A stretch of 64,000 nucleotides of DNA from Gammaproteobacteria bacterium 28-57-27 (GTDB lineage: Bacteria > Pseudomonadota > Gammaproteobacteria > Halothiobacillales > Halothiobacillaceae), in the NCBI GenBank assembly GCA_002281735.1, contig NCGK01000007.1, positions 1-64,000 of the forward strand, in the 5' to 3' direction. Both the position numbers and the translations under genes were made by a program. Below, piece by piece: positions 34,219 through 44,300 of this stretch. The notes under the pieces were generated by a model, which was given only the letters and a program-made list of their open reading frames with translations, was not told the DNA's origin and made no database searches. Numbering within the stretch: position 1 is the stretch's first letter; every line of letters begins with the position of its first letter.

Positions 34219-35660
34219 TACACGCCCTCCTTCACAATCCAGGTGTCTTTACTGCCGCCGCCCTGGCTGGAGTTAACCACAATCGAACCCTCACGCATCG
34301 CCACGCGGGTGAGTCCACCCGTGGTCACACTCATTTCTTTGCCCTGCAAAATAAAGGGACGCAAGTCCACATGACGTGGCGCCAACGCATCCCCGATCAG
34401 GGTGGGCACGGTAGAAAGCGCAAGCATGGGTTGCGCCATATAGTTACGCGGCTCGGCAATAATCAGCTTTGCAAACTCGGCGCGTTCAGCTTCAGTGGCC
34501 TTGGGGCCAATCAACATGCCATAACCGCCGGACTCATTTGCCGGCTTGACCACCAGTTCATCCAAATGCGCCAACACATACGCAAGGTCATCCTCACGCA
34601 TACACAGGTAGCTCGGCACATTGGGCAAAATCGGCTCTTCGTTCAAATAAAAGCGAATCATGTCGGGCACATAGGTGTACACGATCTTGTCGTCTGCCAC
34701 GCCCGAGCCGGGTGCATTGGCAATCGCCACCTTGCCTGCGCGCCATGCACGCATCAATCCGGGCACACCCAGCATAGAGTCAGGGTGAAATACCTCCGGG
34801 TCGATAAACTTATCATCCACACGGCGGTAAATCACATCCACACGGCGCGGCCCGCCCACGGTGCACATGGTCACGATATCGTCGCCATTAACACTTAAGT
34901 CCGAACCCTCAACCAGATACGCACCCATCTGCTGCGCAAGGTAGCTGTGTTCAAAATAGGCGGAATTAAACACCCCCGGCGTTAACACCACGATCACCGG
35001 GCGATCCGTATCACGTGGACACAGCGAGGCCAGCATCTCGTACAAACGTGTGGGGTAATCATCCAGCGGCAGAATGGTTTGATCGGTAAACAACTCCGGC
35101 AACAAACGCTTCATCAAACCGCGATTTTCCAGCATATAGGACACGCCGGACGGCACGCGCAGGTTATCTTCCAACACATACATCACGCCGTCGCCGCCGC
35201 GCACCAAGTCCGTGCCGCAAATATGCGCCCATGCACCGTGGCGCAGCTTCATGCCCTCACAAGCTTCCAGATAGTTGACCGAGCCGTCCAGTACATCCGC
35301 CGGAAACACGCCCTCACGGATAATGTCTTGTTCGTTGTAAATATCCTCAATAAACATATTCAACGCACGTAAACGCTGTTTCAGCCCTGCATCGATTTTC
35401 CGCCATTCGCTCTCCGGCACAATGCGCGGAATCAAATCAAACGGCCATGCCCGGTCGATATTTCCGGCATCGCTGTATACCGTAAAACTAATACCCATGG
35501 TCGTAATCGCCGCATCAATCGCCTCGCGGCGAGTGCGTAATTCGTCCGCGCTCTGTGCATCCAAATGCGCACACAACGCTTTCGCCGTCGGTCGAGGTGC
35601 GCCATGCTCGTCGATCAATTCATCATAGAACGCGGTTTTTGGATAGTTTTCGCAGCGCAT
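34218..35660 (-). CDS. Circularly permuted type 2 ATP-grasp protein (DUF404/DUF407)
   Basis: 480 residues. It has the N-terminal permuted region YDELIDEHGAPRP, VYSDAGNIDRAWPFDLIPR and GIKYVLED-type elements (DGVMYVLEDNLRVPSGVSY), with the ATP-grasp lysine and glycine-rich loop VVKPANESGGYGMLIGPKA. It may be a carboxylate-amine ligase that makes an amide bond. GGGGGAA precedes the ATG at 35660. It is coupled to the alpha-E gene and divergent from anbu after 124 bases. Confidence 0.9.
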   Translation of the reverse strand: MRCENYPKTAFYDELIDEHGAPRPTAKALCAHLDAQSADELRTRREAIDAAITTMGISFTVYSDAGNIDRAWPFDLIPRIVPESEWRKIDAGLKQRLRALNMFIEDIYNEQDIIREGVFPADVLDGSVNYLEACEGMKLRHGAWAHICGTDLVRGGDGVMYVLEDNLRVPSGVSYMLENRGLMKRLLPELFTDQTILPLDDYPTRLYEMLASLCPRDTDRPVIVVLTPGVFNSAYFEHSYLAQQMGAYLVEGSDLSVNGDDIVTMCTVGGPRRVDVIYRRVDDKFIDPEVFHPDSMLGVPGLMRAWRAGKVAIANAPGSGVADDKIVYTYVPDMIRFYLNEEPILPNVPSYLCMREDDLAYVLAHLDELVVKPANESGGYGMLIGPKATEAERAEFAKLIIAEPRNYMAQPMLALSTVPTLIGDALAPRHVDLRPFILQGKEMSVTTGGLTRVAMREGSIVVNSSQGGGSKDTWIVKEGV

Positions 35661-35784
35661 GTTGGTTCCCCCTGATGAGCCATATAGCAAGCTTGAGGCC
35701 ACAATCTTTGTGGCGCATTTCTAGCTGATTTATACCTCCATCTTGTTACACTCCTCCCATTTACTTGCACTCAGGATCGAGCTC

Positions 35785-36600
35785 ATGACCTACTGCGTTG
35801 GAATTCATGTCAACGACGGCCTTGTATTCGCCAGCGACTCACGCACCAATGCGGGACTCGACCACATCAGTAGCTACAGCAAACTGCATTGCTACCGTTT
35901 TCCGGGTGAGCGTATGTTCGTGCTTTTGGCGGCTGGAAATTTGGCCACCACGCAAGAGGTGGTCAAAAAGATGCACCAATCTGGTGCAGACGGTCAACCG
36001 ATATTAAGCACTGTGCCCAATATGCACGCCGCAGTCGATTTTGTCGCCCAGCTCAGTGCCGATGTGCAACGCCAGCAACAATCCCGTGACACCGCCAATA
36101 CCAACTTCGAGGCCACATTTATTTTCGGCGGACAGATTCTGGGACAAGCTCCAGAGCTGTACATGATTTACGCCCAAGGCAATTTCATCCACGAACCGCC
36201 TGCGCACCCGTTTCTACAAATCGGCGAAACAAAATATGGCAAGCCGATACTCGACCGTGTAATCCAGCCTGAAACTGCCCTGGAAACCGCTGCCCGCTGC
36301 GCATTAGTCTCGATCAACTCCACCATCCGCAGTAATTTGAGCGTCGGCGCACCGATAGAACTGCTCATTTTGCAGCGCGACAAGATTGATGCGCCGTACC
36401 GCATTAAACTCAACGAAGACGACCCCTACTACCGCGAACTCACCGAAAAATGGGGCGTGGGATTGCTGCATGCGCTGGATAGCTTGCCGCGCATTCCTTG
36501 GCAGCCCAACGATGCCCACGAGGTCATACACGAGCCTGTGCCGACCGATACCGTACAGGTGGTGTGCTCCATACAGCAACCGTTCAATCAGAGCTCTTAG
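35785..36600 (+). CDS. Anbu, proteasome beta-subunit-like peptidase
   Basis: 271 residues in the Ntn-hydrolase proteasome fold, of the Anbu (ancestral beta subunit) branch. After removal of Met1, Thr2 would be the nucleophile (MTYCVGIHVNDGLVFASDSRTN). Other landmarks are KLHCYRFPGERMFVLLAAGNLATTQ and FEATFIFGGQILG. ATG 35785 was chosen because it exposes this Thr directly and has AGGA upstream; the open frame from 35743 would bury it. The neighbours (alpha-E, ATP-grasp, transglutaminase) are the known genomic company of Anbu. Confidence 0.9.
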   Translation: MTYCVGIHVNDGLVFASDSRTNAGLDHISSYSKLHCYRFPGERMFVLLAAGNLATTQEVVKKMHQSGADGQPILSTVPNMHAAVDFVAQLSADVQRQQQSRDTANTNFEATFIFGGQILGQAPELYMIYAQGNFIHEPPAHPFLQIGETKYGKPILDRVIQPETALETAARCALVSINSTIRSNLSVGAPIELLILQRDKIDAPYRIKLNEDDPYYRELTEKWGVGLLHALDSLPRIPWQPNDAHEVIHEPVPTDTVQVVCSIQQPFNQSS

Positions 36601-36686
36601 CTCGACAGAACCGCACATGCGCCACAGTAGAACTGGAATATTTCTTGCCAATAACCCTAGCGTGACCACCCCAAGGAGCCTTCCGC

Positions 36687-37922
36687 ATGTCCCCATCCCT
36701 CGCCCTGCCCCGTTTTGGGGATAAATTAAACTCCCCCATGTTTGAGGAGTTTCTCGTGCGTTTGCTCGAAGAGCGTGACCGCGTTGGACTTTCCGAAATG
36801 ATTCGTGGCATTGATGCGCTGATGATTACCGTCGACCCCGACCGCTCGGTGGGTTATGTCAACGAACTGTGCCTGATGACCCCTTATCACTACCTGGTGA
36901 CCCTCGAAAGCGCCGAACATTTCACCCACGTTCTGCGTATCGACCTGGACTCCCCCGACCTTTTAGTGCGCGAAGTTAAAGACCCCAATATGCGCGGCAT
37001 CTTCCGCTGCCTCAATGAGGTCTACCCGGTCGGCGTGGATAAACCCAACTCACGCTACATGGGCGAGATTTTCCGTGTCAGCAACCTGCACGATGTGGTC
37101 GAGCTGCAAAAAGAGCGCGAAGTACGCTTTTTTAATCAAGAGCAGATCCGCAAGCTCGAACTGCCCGCCAACATGGCCATCGTCAAACCCTCGCCCTACA
37201 CCCACAACATCGTCGGCTATTGGGAGCGCCCCGAAGACGAGCTGCGCGTGTACGCCCTCGGCATTTCCACCATCCGCGATGACATTCAGCGTGCTTACGT
37301 CGAAGCCAAAAACATGCAAGCCGGGCTTGGACTCGACCACCTGCTCCTGCCCATCGACCACTTGGCCACCCGTGTTTACAGCCAAAACCGCGAAGCCGCC
37401 ATCCTTGAATACCTCACCCTCAGCAGCTACTACTACTGGGGCTCCTACGACATCAGCTCACAAAACTCGTCCACCAACGTCACCAAAAGCCTGCACTACA
37501 CCGCCGAGTCACGCAGCCCGGCCAAAGTATTCACCGCCGCCAACTACCCCTACTTCGTCAACCACCTGCTCAAACTGCCCTCGCCCACCGAAGCCTTCGT
37601 GCGCAACTTCGGCCCGCGCCTGCACCACCTCGCCATCTCGGTGGCCGACGGCCAAACCCAAGGACAACCCAATATCGACTACGCCGTCGCCGCACTCCAG
37701 GGCTGTGGCAAAGATTTCCTCCTTGAAGTCATCGGCTCGCAAGAAGAGGGACTCAAGCAAATTTTCTCCCGCGCCTCTGAACACTCCGCGCTCATCGTCG
37801 AATACGTGCAACGCTTCGGCGATTTCCAAGGCTTCTTCACCAAGGACAACGTCGCTGAACTCACCCAGGCCGCAGGTGTCGATGAAAGCCTGCGCGCACT
37901 GGATGCGGGAGCGCGGGCTTGA
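36687..37922 (+). CDS. VOC-fold, 4-hydroxyphenylpyruvate dioxygenase-like protein
   Basis: 411 residues. The C-terminal half parallels HPPD: GLDHLLLPID (His near residue 218), LHHLAISVAD (His near 313/314) and VEYVQRFGDFQGFFTKDN (Glu near 372), which keep the 2-His-1-Glu iron site and the C-terminal 'QR.G..GF..' element. The N-terminal half is diverged from typical HPPD, so the substrate is probably different. AAGGAG lies eight bases ahead of the ATG. It sits between the Anbu peptidase and the transglutaminase gene. It may be a non-haem iron dioxygenase, or an HPPD-like member that has lost activity. Confidence 0.6.
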   Translation: MSPSLALPRFGDKLNSPMFEEFLVRLLEERDRVGLSEMIRGIDALMITVDPDRSVGYVNELCLMTPYHYLVTLESAEHFTHVLRIDLDSPDLLVREVKDPNMRGIFRCLNEVYPVGVDKPNSRYMGEIFRVSNLHDVVELQKEREVRFFNQEQIRKLELPANMAIVKPSPYTHNIVGYWERPEDELRVYALGISTIRDDIQRAYVEAKNMQAGLGLDHLLLPIDHLATRVYSQNREAAILEYLTLSSYYYWGSYDISSQNSSTNVTKSLHYTAESRSPAKVFTAANYPYFVNHLLKLPSPTEAFVRNFGPRLHHLAISVADGQTQGQPNIDYAVAALQGCGKDFLLEVIGSQEEGLKQIFSRASEHSALIVEYVQRFGDFQGFFTKDNVAELTQAAGVDESLRALDAGARA

Positions 37923-37959
37923 GTTAGGGCTACCCGGCGGCTAAATACTCAGATAACAG

Positions 37960-37988
37960 AAACCCCGCGATAAGGCGGGGTTTTTTAT
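37960..37988 (+). terminator. Rho-independent terminator after the HPPD-like gene
   Basis: The stem aaccccgc/gcggggtt with loop gataag is followed by a run of six T. It separates the plus-strand gene from the convergent transglutaminase gene. Confidence 0.85.
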
Positions 37989-38012
37989 TTGGACATCCAG
38001 GTTCTTTTATTG

Positions 38013-41000
38013 CTATTGCGAAAAACAACGCAAGTCCAAGGTGTACGGCATATCACCCGTGGGCTCTTCCGCTGGCGGCATCATCGGGTGCGGTAGCGCG
38101 TCATGCCAACTTACATGCACCCCGACCGGAACGCCTTGAGCGCCGAGCTGCGTGGTGATCTCATCCTCAGGCAGCACGGGTTGCTGAGCATAGCTGCCAA
38201 TGGTGTGCCCGCTGATTTCAAAACGCGTCATGCGGCGCGATTCGGCCTCGCTCGCGTTGACTGGGAACTGATCGAAATTGCGCCCGCCGGGGTGGGTGAC
38301 GCGGTAGGTGCAGCCGCCCACGCTTTTGCCATTCCATGTGTCGATCAAATCGAACACCAGCGGCGCATGAATGCCGATACTCGGATGCAGTGCCGAATAG
38401 GGTTGCCACGCACGGTAGCGTACCGAGCCAACCTGCTCGCCGCGCGTGGCCGTGGACTGCAACGGCACGCGATGGCCATTGCAGGCCAAGACATAGCGGC
38501 TTGAGGTCACGCCACGCAACATCACCTCGACCCGCTCCAGCGATGAATCGACATAGCGCGCCGTGCCCTGCCCGGTGACTTCTTCACCCAAAACATGCCA
38601 CGGTTCAATCGCTGTACGCAAAATCATTTCAATATCGCCGATTTGCCTGCGCCCGATTTCCGGCAAGCGGAATTCGATAAACGGGTCAAACCATTCCAGC
38701 TCTATCGGCAGGCCATGCTCGCGCAGGTCTTGGCAAATATCGCGCAAATCCTCACGCAGGTAATGCGCCAGCATGAATTTGTCGTGCAACAAGGTGCCCC
38801 AGCGCACTGGCGGCTTACGGTAGGGGTTTTCCCATAAACGCAGCACGATGGCGCGTACCAACAAGGTTTGCGCCAACGCCATGCGCGGATGTGGCGGCAT
38901 TTCAAAACCGCGCAGCTCGACCAGACCGAGCCGTCCGGTGCTGCTGTCCGGCGAATAGAGCTTGTCGATGCAAATTTCAGCGCGGTGGGTGTTGCCGGTC
39001 AAATCAGTCAACAGATGACGCAGGGCGCGATCCACCGCCCACGGTGTGTTGCCGTCCATACGATCCAAGGCGGCAAAGGCGATTTCCAACTCATACAAAC
39101 GATCATCCCGCCCCTCATCCACACGCGGCGCCTGACTGGTCGGCCCGATAAACAGGCCACTAAACAAATAGGAAAGCGCCGGGTGGTGCTGCCAATAAGT
39201 CACCAGGCTGCGCAGCAAATCCGGGCGGCGCAGAAAGGGACTGTCGCTGGGGGTCACCCCGCCCAAGGTCATGTGGTTACCGCCACCGGTGCCGGTATGC
39301 CGTCCGTCGAGCATGAATTTTTCACACACCAAACGTGCTTTTCGAGCTTCTTCGTAAATGATCTCCGTGCGCTCGCACAACTCCGCCCAGTTGTGCGAGG
39401 GATGGATATTCACCTCGATTACGCCAGGATCGGGCGTGACTAGCAGTTTTTCCATGCGCGTATCGTGCGGCGGGGCATAGCCTTCCAACACCAACGGCAT
39501 TTCGAGCAATTCGGCCGTTTTTTCAATCGTTGCCACCAAATGCAAATAGTGTTCGAGCGCATTAAACGGTGGCAAGAACACGTGCAGCACGCCACCCCGC
39601 TCTTCAAGCGTCAGCGCGGTATGCGGCACCTTCACCCAGTGCAGCTCGGGCTGTTGTGCATGAATTTCAGGATGTGCATCCTCTTCACTCGTCTTGCTGG
39701 AATAACGCGCTGCGACCTCACCATACAGCGAGGCGTCCAAACTCGATGCCGCAAGTTGATAATTGCTCAATGGCTCGTGCGGCGCGAAAGGGTCACGCGC
39801 TTGTGCTTCATCGCGCATCCCTTCAGCCACCCATGGCAAGCTAGCCAAAGGCAAACGCAAGCCGATCGGCGAATCGCCCGGCGTAAGCGTCAAGCGTCCG
39901 GTGCGTGTCGCCCACGGCGCGCTATACCAACGTTGCGCGATCTCATCAAAAGCCAGCGGCAAAACAAAACCGCTCGGCGTCTCCAGTCCTTTAGTCAAGC
40001 GCGCGAATAGGGCACGACGCGCCTGCGCATCACGCGGGTCAGCGCCCTCGGCTTTCCAGTCAATCGGCAGACGCGCCTCTTCACTCAACAAATGCAGCCC
40101 ATCTTCATAGGCCGTGTTCAAAAAGCGCGCATCCAAATCCAAATGCGCACACAGCGCTCGCCCAAAACGCCGTACCTTGTCCAAGGTATGCCCATAATCA
40201 CGCTGCGGCTCGGCAAACAGTGCCTGGTTTTTCCACACCGGCAACCCGTCTTTGCGCCAAAACACACCCAGCGCCCAGCGCGGCAAAGGCTCGCCGGGAT
40301 ACCACTTGCCTTGCGCCGAATGCAGCATCGCCCCATACGGCGCAAACCGATGCTGAAAACGGCGCAACAAATCTTCGGCGCGCTCACGCTTGTGCTCACC
40401 AAGCGCATCCACATTCCACTCCGCCGCATCGACATTATCGAAGCCCACAAAGGTTGGCTCGCCGCCTTGGGTCAAGCGCATATCCGCCGCCTGCATCCGC
40501 GCTTCAACATACTCACCCAGCGCATTCATGCTCGCCCATTGCGCATCGGAATACGGCTTGGTCACGCGAGGGGTTTCAAACAGACGGGTAATTTCGTTCA
40601 GGAATTCGAACTCAACTTCACACTTGTCGCTACCGCCCTCAATCGGCGAGGCATCCCCCGTACGCGCCGTGCAGGCCAGAGGAATATGCCCCTCACTGGC
40701 CAACAGACCGGAGGTCGGATCGAGACCGATCCAGCCTGCACCGGGAAGATAAACCTCTGTCCAGGCATGCAAATCGGTGAAATCCGCTTTCGGACCGGGT
40801 AAACCATCAATGGGCAGCAGGTCTTCGACCAATTGCACCAGATAACCGGATACAAAACGCGCCGCGAAGCCAAGACGACGTAAAAGCTGCACCAGCAACC
40901 ACGCACTATCGCGGCATGAACCGCTACCACAGGCCAGCGTTTCATCCGGGGTTTGCACGCCCGGCTCAAGGCGCACGTTATAGCCCACCAAGTCGCGCAC

Positions 41001-41453
41001 CTTGCGGTTGAGTTCGATCAACTTGTCGCGCGTCAATACCCGCTCATGCGAAATTGAGTTCACCAGTGCATCGAAGGCCGCACCACTGGCATCGCACTCC
41101 AAATAAGGTGCGAGCTGCACCTTCTGCTCTACGTTGTAGTCGAAAGGCCAATGCTCGGCCTCCGGATCAATAAAGAAATCAAAGGGATTGATCGCCACAA
41201 GATCAGCAATCACCTCCACATCAATACTCAGTCCGGTCACTTTTTCCGGAAAAACGATACGCGCCACAAAATTGCCAAACGGGTCTTGCTGCCAGTTGAT
41301 GAAATGATTGCTCGGTTCAATTTTCAGGCTATACGCCAAAATTGGCGTGCGGCAATGCGCCGCTGGCTTTAAACGCACCAAATGGGGGCTTAGGCTCACC
41401 GGGCGATCAAAGCTATAACTGGTGCGATGGCGCAGGGCAATGTGGATACTCAT
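38013..41453 (-). CDS. Transglutaminase-like / DUF2126 fusion protein
   Basis: 1146 residues. Residues 1-300 form an N-terminal transglutaminase beta domain and a papain-like core with the likely triad Cys (CGSGSCRDSAWLL), His (DLHAWTEVYLP) and Asp (GLDPTSG). Residues 300-1146 are the large DUF2126 module, with GGGNHMTLGG near residue 720 and ELRGFEMPPHPRM near 860, of unknown role. Family genes sit with alpha-E and ATP-grasp proteins. The window does not show the substrate. The length is normal for the DUF2126 family. It is convergent with the HPPD-like gene. Confidence 0.9.
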   Translation of the reverse strand: MSIHIALRHRTSYSFDRPVSLSPHLVRLKPAAHCRTPILAYSLKIEPSNHFINWQQDPFGNFVARIVFPEKVTGLSIDVEVIADLVAINPFDFFIDPEAEHWPFDYNVEQKVQLAPYLECDASGAAFDALVNSISHERVLTRDKLIELNRKVRDLVGYNVRLEPGVQTPDETLACGSGSCRDSAWLLVQLLRRLGFAARFVSGYLVQLVEDLLPIDGLPGPKADFTDLHAWTEVYLPGAGWIGLDPTSGLLASEGHIPLACTARTGDASPIEGGSDKCEVEFEFLNEITRLFETPRVTKPYSDAQWASMNALGEYVEARMQAADMRLTQGGEPTFVGFDNVDAAEWNVDALGEHKRERAEDLLRRFQHRFAPYGAMLHSAQGKWYPGEPLPRWALGVFWRKDGLPVWKNQALFAEPQRDYGHTLDKVRRFGRALCAHLDLDARFLNTAYEDGLHLLSEEARLPIDWKAEGADPRDAQARRALFARLTKGLETPSGFVLPLAFDEIAQRWYSAPWATRTGRLTLTPGDSPIGLRLPLASLPWVAEGMRDEAQARDPFAPHEPLSNYQLAASSLDASLYGEVAARYSSKTSEEDAHPEIHAQQPELHWVKVPHTALTLEERGGVLHVFLPPFNALEHYLHLVATIEKTAELLEMPLVLEGYAPPHDTRMEKLLVTPDPGVIEVNIHPSHNWAELCERTEIIYEEARKARLVCEKFMLDGRHTGTGGGNHMTLGGVTPSDSPFLRRPDLLRSLVTYWQHHPALSYLFSGLFIGPTSQAPRVDEGRDDRLYELEIAFAALDRMDGNTPWAVDRALRHLLTDLTGNTHRAEICIDKLYSPDSSTGRLGLVELRGFEMPPHPRMALAQTLLVRAIVLRLWENPYRKPPVRWGTLLHDKFMLAHYLREDLRDICQDLREHGLPIELEWFDPFIEFRLPEIGRRQIGDIEMILRTAIEPWHVLGEEVTGQGTARYVDSSLERVEVMLRGVTSSRYVLACNGHRVPLQSTATRGEQVGSVRYRAWQPYSALHPSIGIHAPLVFDLIDTWNGKSVGGCTYRVTHPGGRNFDQFPVNASEAESRRMTRFEISGHTIGSYAQQPVLPEDEITTQLGAQGVPVGVHVSWHDALPHPMMPPAEEPTGDMPYTLDLRCFSQ

Positions 41454-41578
41454 GGCTTAACTCATTGATTGTTTGGATTTGCGGCGCGGAATCATCGGAC
41501 CAGCGAAGGGACGACACACGTATGCCAAGCAAGCGTTCACCCTAAAAACGAGCAGGTTCTAGGCCAAAATACACTCAG

Positions 41579-41606
41579 AAAAAAAGCGACCCGAAGGCCG
41601 CTCTTT
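41579..41606 (-). terminator. Terminator of fba
   Basis: On the minus strand AGCGGCC TTCG GGTCGCT, a stem with one mismatch, is followed by a T run of seven. It lies 36 bases past the fba stop. Confidence 0.8.
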
Positions 41607-41641
41607 ATATCGTTCAATTATTTAACGATTGCTTCAATGAC

Positions 41642-42706
41642 TTACTTTACTTGCTGCTTCAGCGAGCCGGACTCGTAACGCTTACGCATATCGTCAAGGC
41701 CAATCGCCTTGATCTTGCTGGCTTGGCCTGCTGCGCCAAAGGCTTCAAAGCGCGCCTGGCAGATACCCGCCATGGCCTTGGTCGCTTCCTTGAAGAACTT
41801 GCGTGGGTCGAAGTTGGCAGGATTATCGTGCAGATGCTTACGGATGGCACCGGTCGAAGCCATACGCAGGTCGGTATCGATATTGACCTTGCGCACGCCA
41901 TACTTGATGCCTTCAACGATTTCATCCACCGGGACACCATAGGTTTGACCCATGTCGCCGCCGTAGCTGTTGATGATTTCCAACCAATCTTCAGGCACAG
42001 AGGAAGAACCGTGCATCACCAGGTGAACGCCAGGAATACGCTCGTGGATCTCTTTCACGCGGTCAATACGCAACACCTTGCCGGTCGGCTTGCTGGTGAA
42101 CTTGTACGCGCCGTGTGAGGTACCGATGGCAATCGCCAACGCATCCACGTCGGTGTCTTTGACGAACTGAGCGGCTTCTTCCGGGTCGGTCAGCAGCATG
42201 GAGTGATCCAGCTCGCCATCTGCGCCATGGCCGTCTTCTTCGCCCATTTTGCCAGTTTCGAGTGAGCCCAGGCAGCCCAACTCGCCTTCAACCGATACAC
42301 CACCGCTGTGCGCCATTTCAGACACTTTTCCAGTGATGCCCGCGTTGTACTCGTAAGAGGCAGGGGTTTTCATGTCAGCCATCAGCGAACCGTCCATCAT
42401 TACGGAGCTGAAGCCGGACTGCATGGCGCGCAGGCAGACGCCCGCGTCGGAGCCGTGATCCTGGTGCATGACCACCGGGATGTGTGGATACATTTCAACA
42501 GCTGCTGCGACCAAGTGGCGCAGGAACGGCTCACCCGCATAAGAGCGCGCGCCAGCAGAACCTTGCAGAATCACTGGGCTGTCAACCTTGTCGGCAGCCT
42601 GCATGATGGCGTGGATTTGCTCCATGTTGTTGACGTTGAACGCCGGCATACCGTAGCTGTATTCAGCGGCATGGTCGAGCAATTGACGAAGGGTAATCAG
42701 AGCCAT
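41642..42706 (-). CDS. fba: Class II fructose-1,6-bisphosphate aldolase
   Basis: 354 residues. Zinc-dependent cleavage or formation of fructose-1,6-bisphosphate; Calvin-type homologues also make sedoheptulose-1,7-bisphosphate. The metal site is in [12 protein letters not shown] and [14 protein letters not shown], with GTSHGAYKF in between. It is the last gene of the tkt-gap-pgk-pyk-fba cluster. The class and length match aldolases found in autotrophs. Confidence 0.95.
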   Translation of the reverse strand: MALITLRQLLDHAAEYSYGMPAFNVNNMEQIHAIMQAADKVDSPVILQGSAGARSYAGEPFLRHLVAAAVEMYPHIPVVMHQDHGSDAGVCLRAMQSGFSSVMMDGSLMADMKTPASYEYNAGITGKVSEMAHSGGVSVEGELGCLGSLETGKMGEEDGHGADGELDHSMLLTDPEEAAQFVKDTDVDALAIAIGTSHGAYKFTSKPTGKVLRIDRVKEIHERIPGVHLVMHGSSSVPEDWLEIINSYGGDMGQTYGVPVDEIVEGIKYGVRKVNIDTDLRMASTGAIRKHLHDNPANFDPRKFFKEATKAMAGICQARFEAFGAAGQASKIKAIGLDDMRKRYESGSLKQQVK

Positions 42707-42764
42707 GAGCTTCTCCTCTTTAGGTTGGTAAATCTAATCAAAACTGTGTCGCAGCAGACGCAAA

Positions 42765-44213
42765 TCACTCGGTACCGGGTAGAAAGCCATCGCCCACACG
42801 CATGATTTTCATCGCGTTGGTGCCACCCATCTTGCCGACCAGATCGCCTTTGGTAATGATAACCAAGTCATCACTATGCAAGGTTTTTTCCTTACTAAGC
42901 GCATGGACAGCCATGCGGTTCACTTCCGCATGGTCGGTCGTTTCGTACTGGAAGAAAACGGGCACTACGCCACGATAAACCGCTACGCGGCGGGCTGTCG
43001 CCTCGCGGCGCGTCAACGCATAAATAGGGATCGAGGAATTCACCCGCGACATCCACAGAGCCGTCGAACCGGATTCGGTCAACGCGATAATGGCCGTGAC
43101 TGCCATATGGTTTGCCGCATACATGGCTGACATAGCAATCGTTTCATCTACGCGCTCAAAGTGCATATCCACGGGCGGGACGTGCATTTTGGACTGGATC
43201 TGGCTTTCGGCACGCGCACAGATATGCGCCATGGCCTGCACCACCTTGATTGGGAACTTGCCAGCGGCCGTCTCACCAGACAGCATGACCGCATCCGTAC
43301 CGTCCAGTACCGCGTTCGCCACGTCAAATACTTCGGCACGGGTGGGGATCGGGTTGGTAATCATGGTTTCCATCATCTGCGTCGCGGTAATCACCGCACG
43401 CTTGGCCAAACGCGCCTTGCTAATGAACAGTTTTTGAGCCGCCGGCAATTCGGCATCACCAATTTCCACGCCCAAGTCACCACGAGCAATCATAATGACG
43501 TCCGAGGCTTCGATGATCTCATCAATCGCCAGCACCGCTTCGGCACGTTCGATTTTAGCCACCAAACCCGCATCACAACCCGCCGCGCGGAGTAACTCAC
43601 GTGCCTCGTGCATATCCGCTGCGCTGCGTGGAAAGGACACCGCAATATAATCCACGCCAATCTCAGCGGCTGTTTTAATGTCAGCACGATCTTTGGCGGT
43701 AATCGCCGGCGCGGAAAGCCCACCACCCTGACGGTTAATACCCTTGTTATTGGATAGGGTACCGCCTACTGCTGTGGTGCAATGAATTTCACTGCCCACA
43801 ATCTTCTCGACCGTGAAGACAATACGACCATCATCCAGCAACAATGTGTCGCCTTCGCGCACATCATCCACCAGTTGCTTGTAGGTCAGTCCCACGCGCT
43901 CTTGGTTGCCATCATCTTTACCCAGCGCGGCATCCAGAATAAAAGGCGCACCATCTTCAAGAACAATGGAGCCGTCCTTGAAGCGGTCAATGCGAATTTT
44001 CGGGCCTTGCAGATCGCCCATAATCGCCACATGCCGCCCTTGGCGTGCTGCCGATTCTCGCACCATGCTCGCGCGCTTCATGTGATCTTCAGGCAAGCCA
44101 TGCGAAAAGTTCAAGCGCACCATATCGACGCCAGCCAAAATCAGCTCGTCGATAATTTTAGGCTCGTCTGTCGCAGGCCCCAAGGTAGCGACAATTTTTG
44201 TACGACGGATCAT
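42765..44213 (-). CDS. pyk: Pyruvate kinase
   Basis: 482 residues. Transfers phosphate from PEP to ADP. MIRRTKIVATLGPATD is the N-terminus, MIARGDLGVEIG the active-site Arg-Asp-Glu region and MLSGETAAGKFP the monovalent-ion site. The C-terminal domain lacks a clear FBP-binding loop, so allosteric control may differ from E. coli PykF. It sits 58 bases upstream of fba. Confidence 0.95.
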   Translation of the reverse strand: MIRRTKIVATLGPATDEPKIIDELILAGVDMVRLNFSHGLPEDHMKRASMVRESAARQGRHVAIMGDLQGPKIRIDRFKDGSIVLEDGAPFILDAALGKDDGNQERVGLTYKQLVDDVREGDTLLLDDGRIVFTVEKIVGSEIHCTTAVGGTLSNNKGINRQGGGLSAPAITAKDRADIKTAAEIGVDYIAVSFPRSAADMHEARELLRAAGCDAGLVAKIERAEAVLAIDEIIEASDVIMIARGDLGVEIGDAELPAAQKLFISKARLAKRAVITATQMMETMITNPIPTRAEVFDVANAVLDGTDAVMLSGETAAGKFPIKVVQAMAHICARAESQIQSKMHVPPVDMHFERVDETIAMSAMYAANHMAVTAIIALTESGSTALWMSRVNSSIPIYALTRREATARRVAVYRGVVPVFFQYETTDHAEVNRMAVHALSKEKTLHSDDLVIITKGDLVGKMGGTNAMKIMRVGDGFLPGTE

Positions 44214-44300
44214 TGGTAGGTGCTCGTAAAACTAAAAAAGACATTTAAGACAACACTGACCATCCTTGGCCTAAACAGCAGGCTCCCACACTACCAGGCA

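Noticed and set aside
37015-37944. 309-codon frame overlapping the HPPD-like gene
   Set aside because: A Pro/Ser/Thr-rich shadow frame; the other frame keeps the metal ligands and a Shine-Dalgarno.
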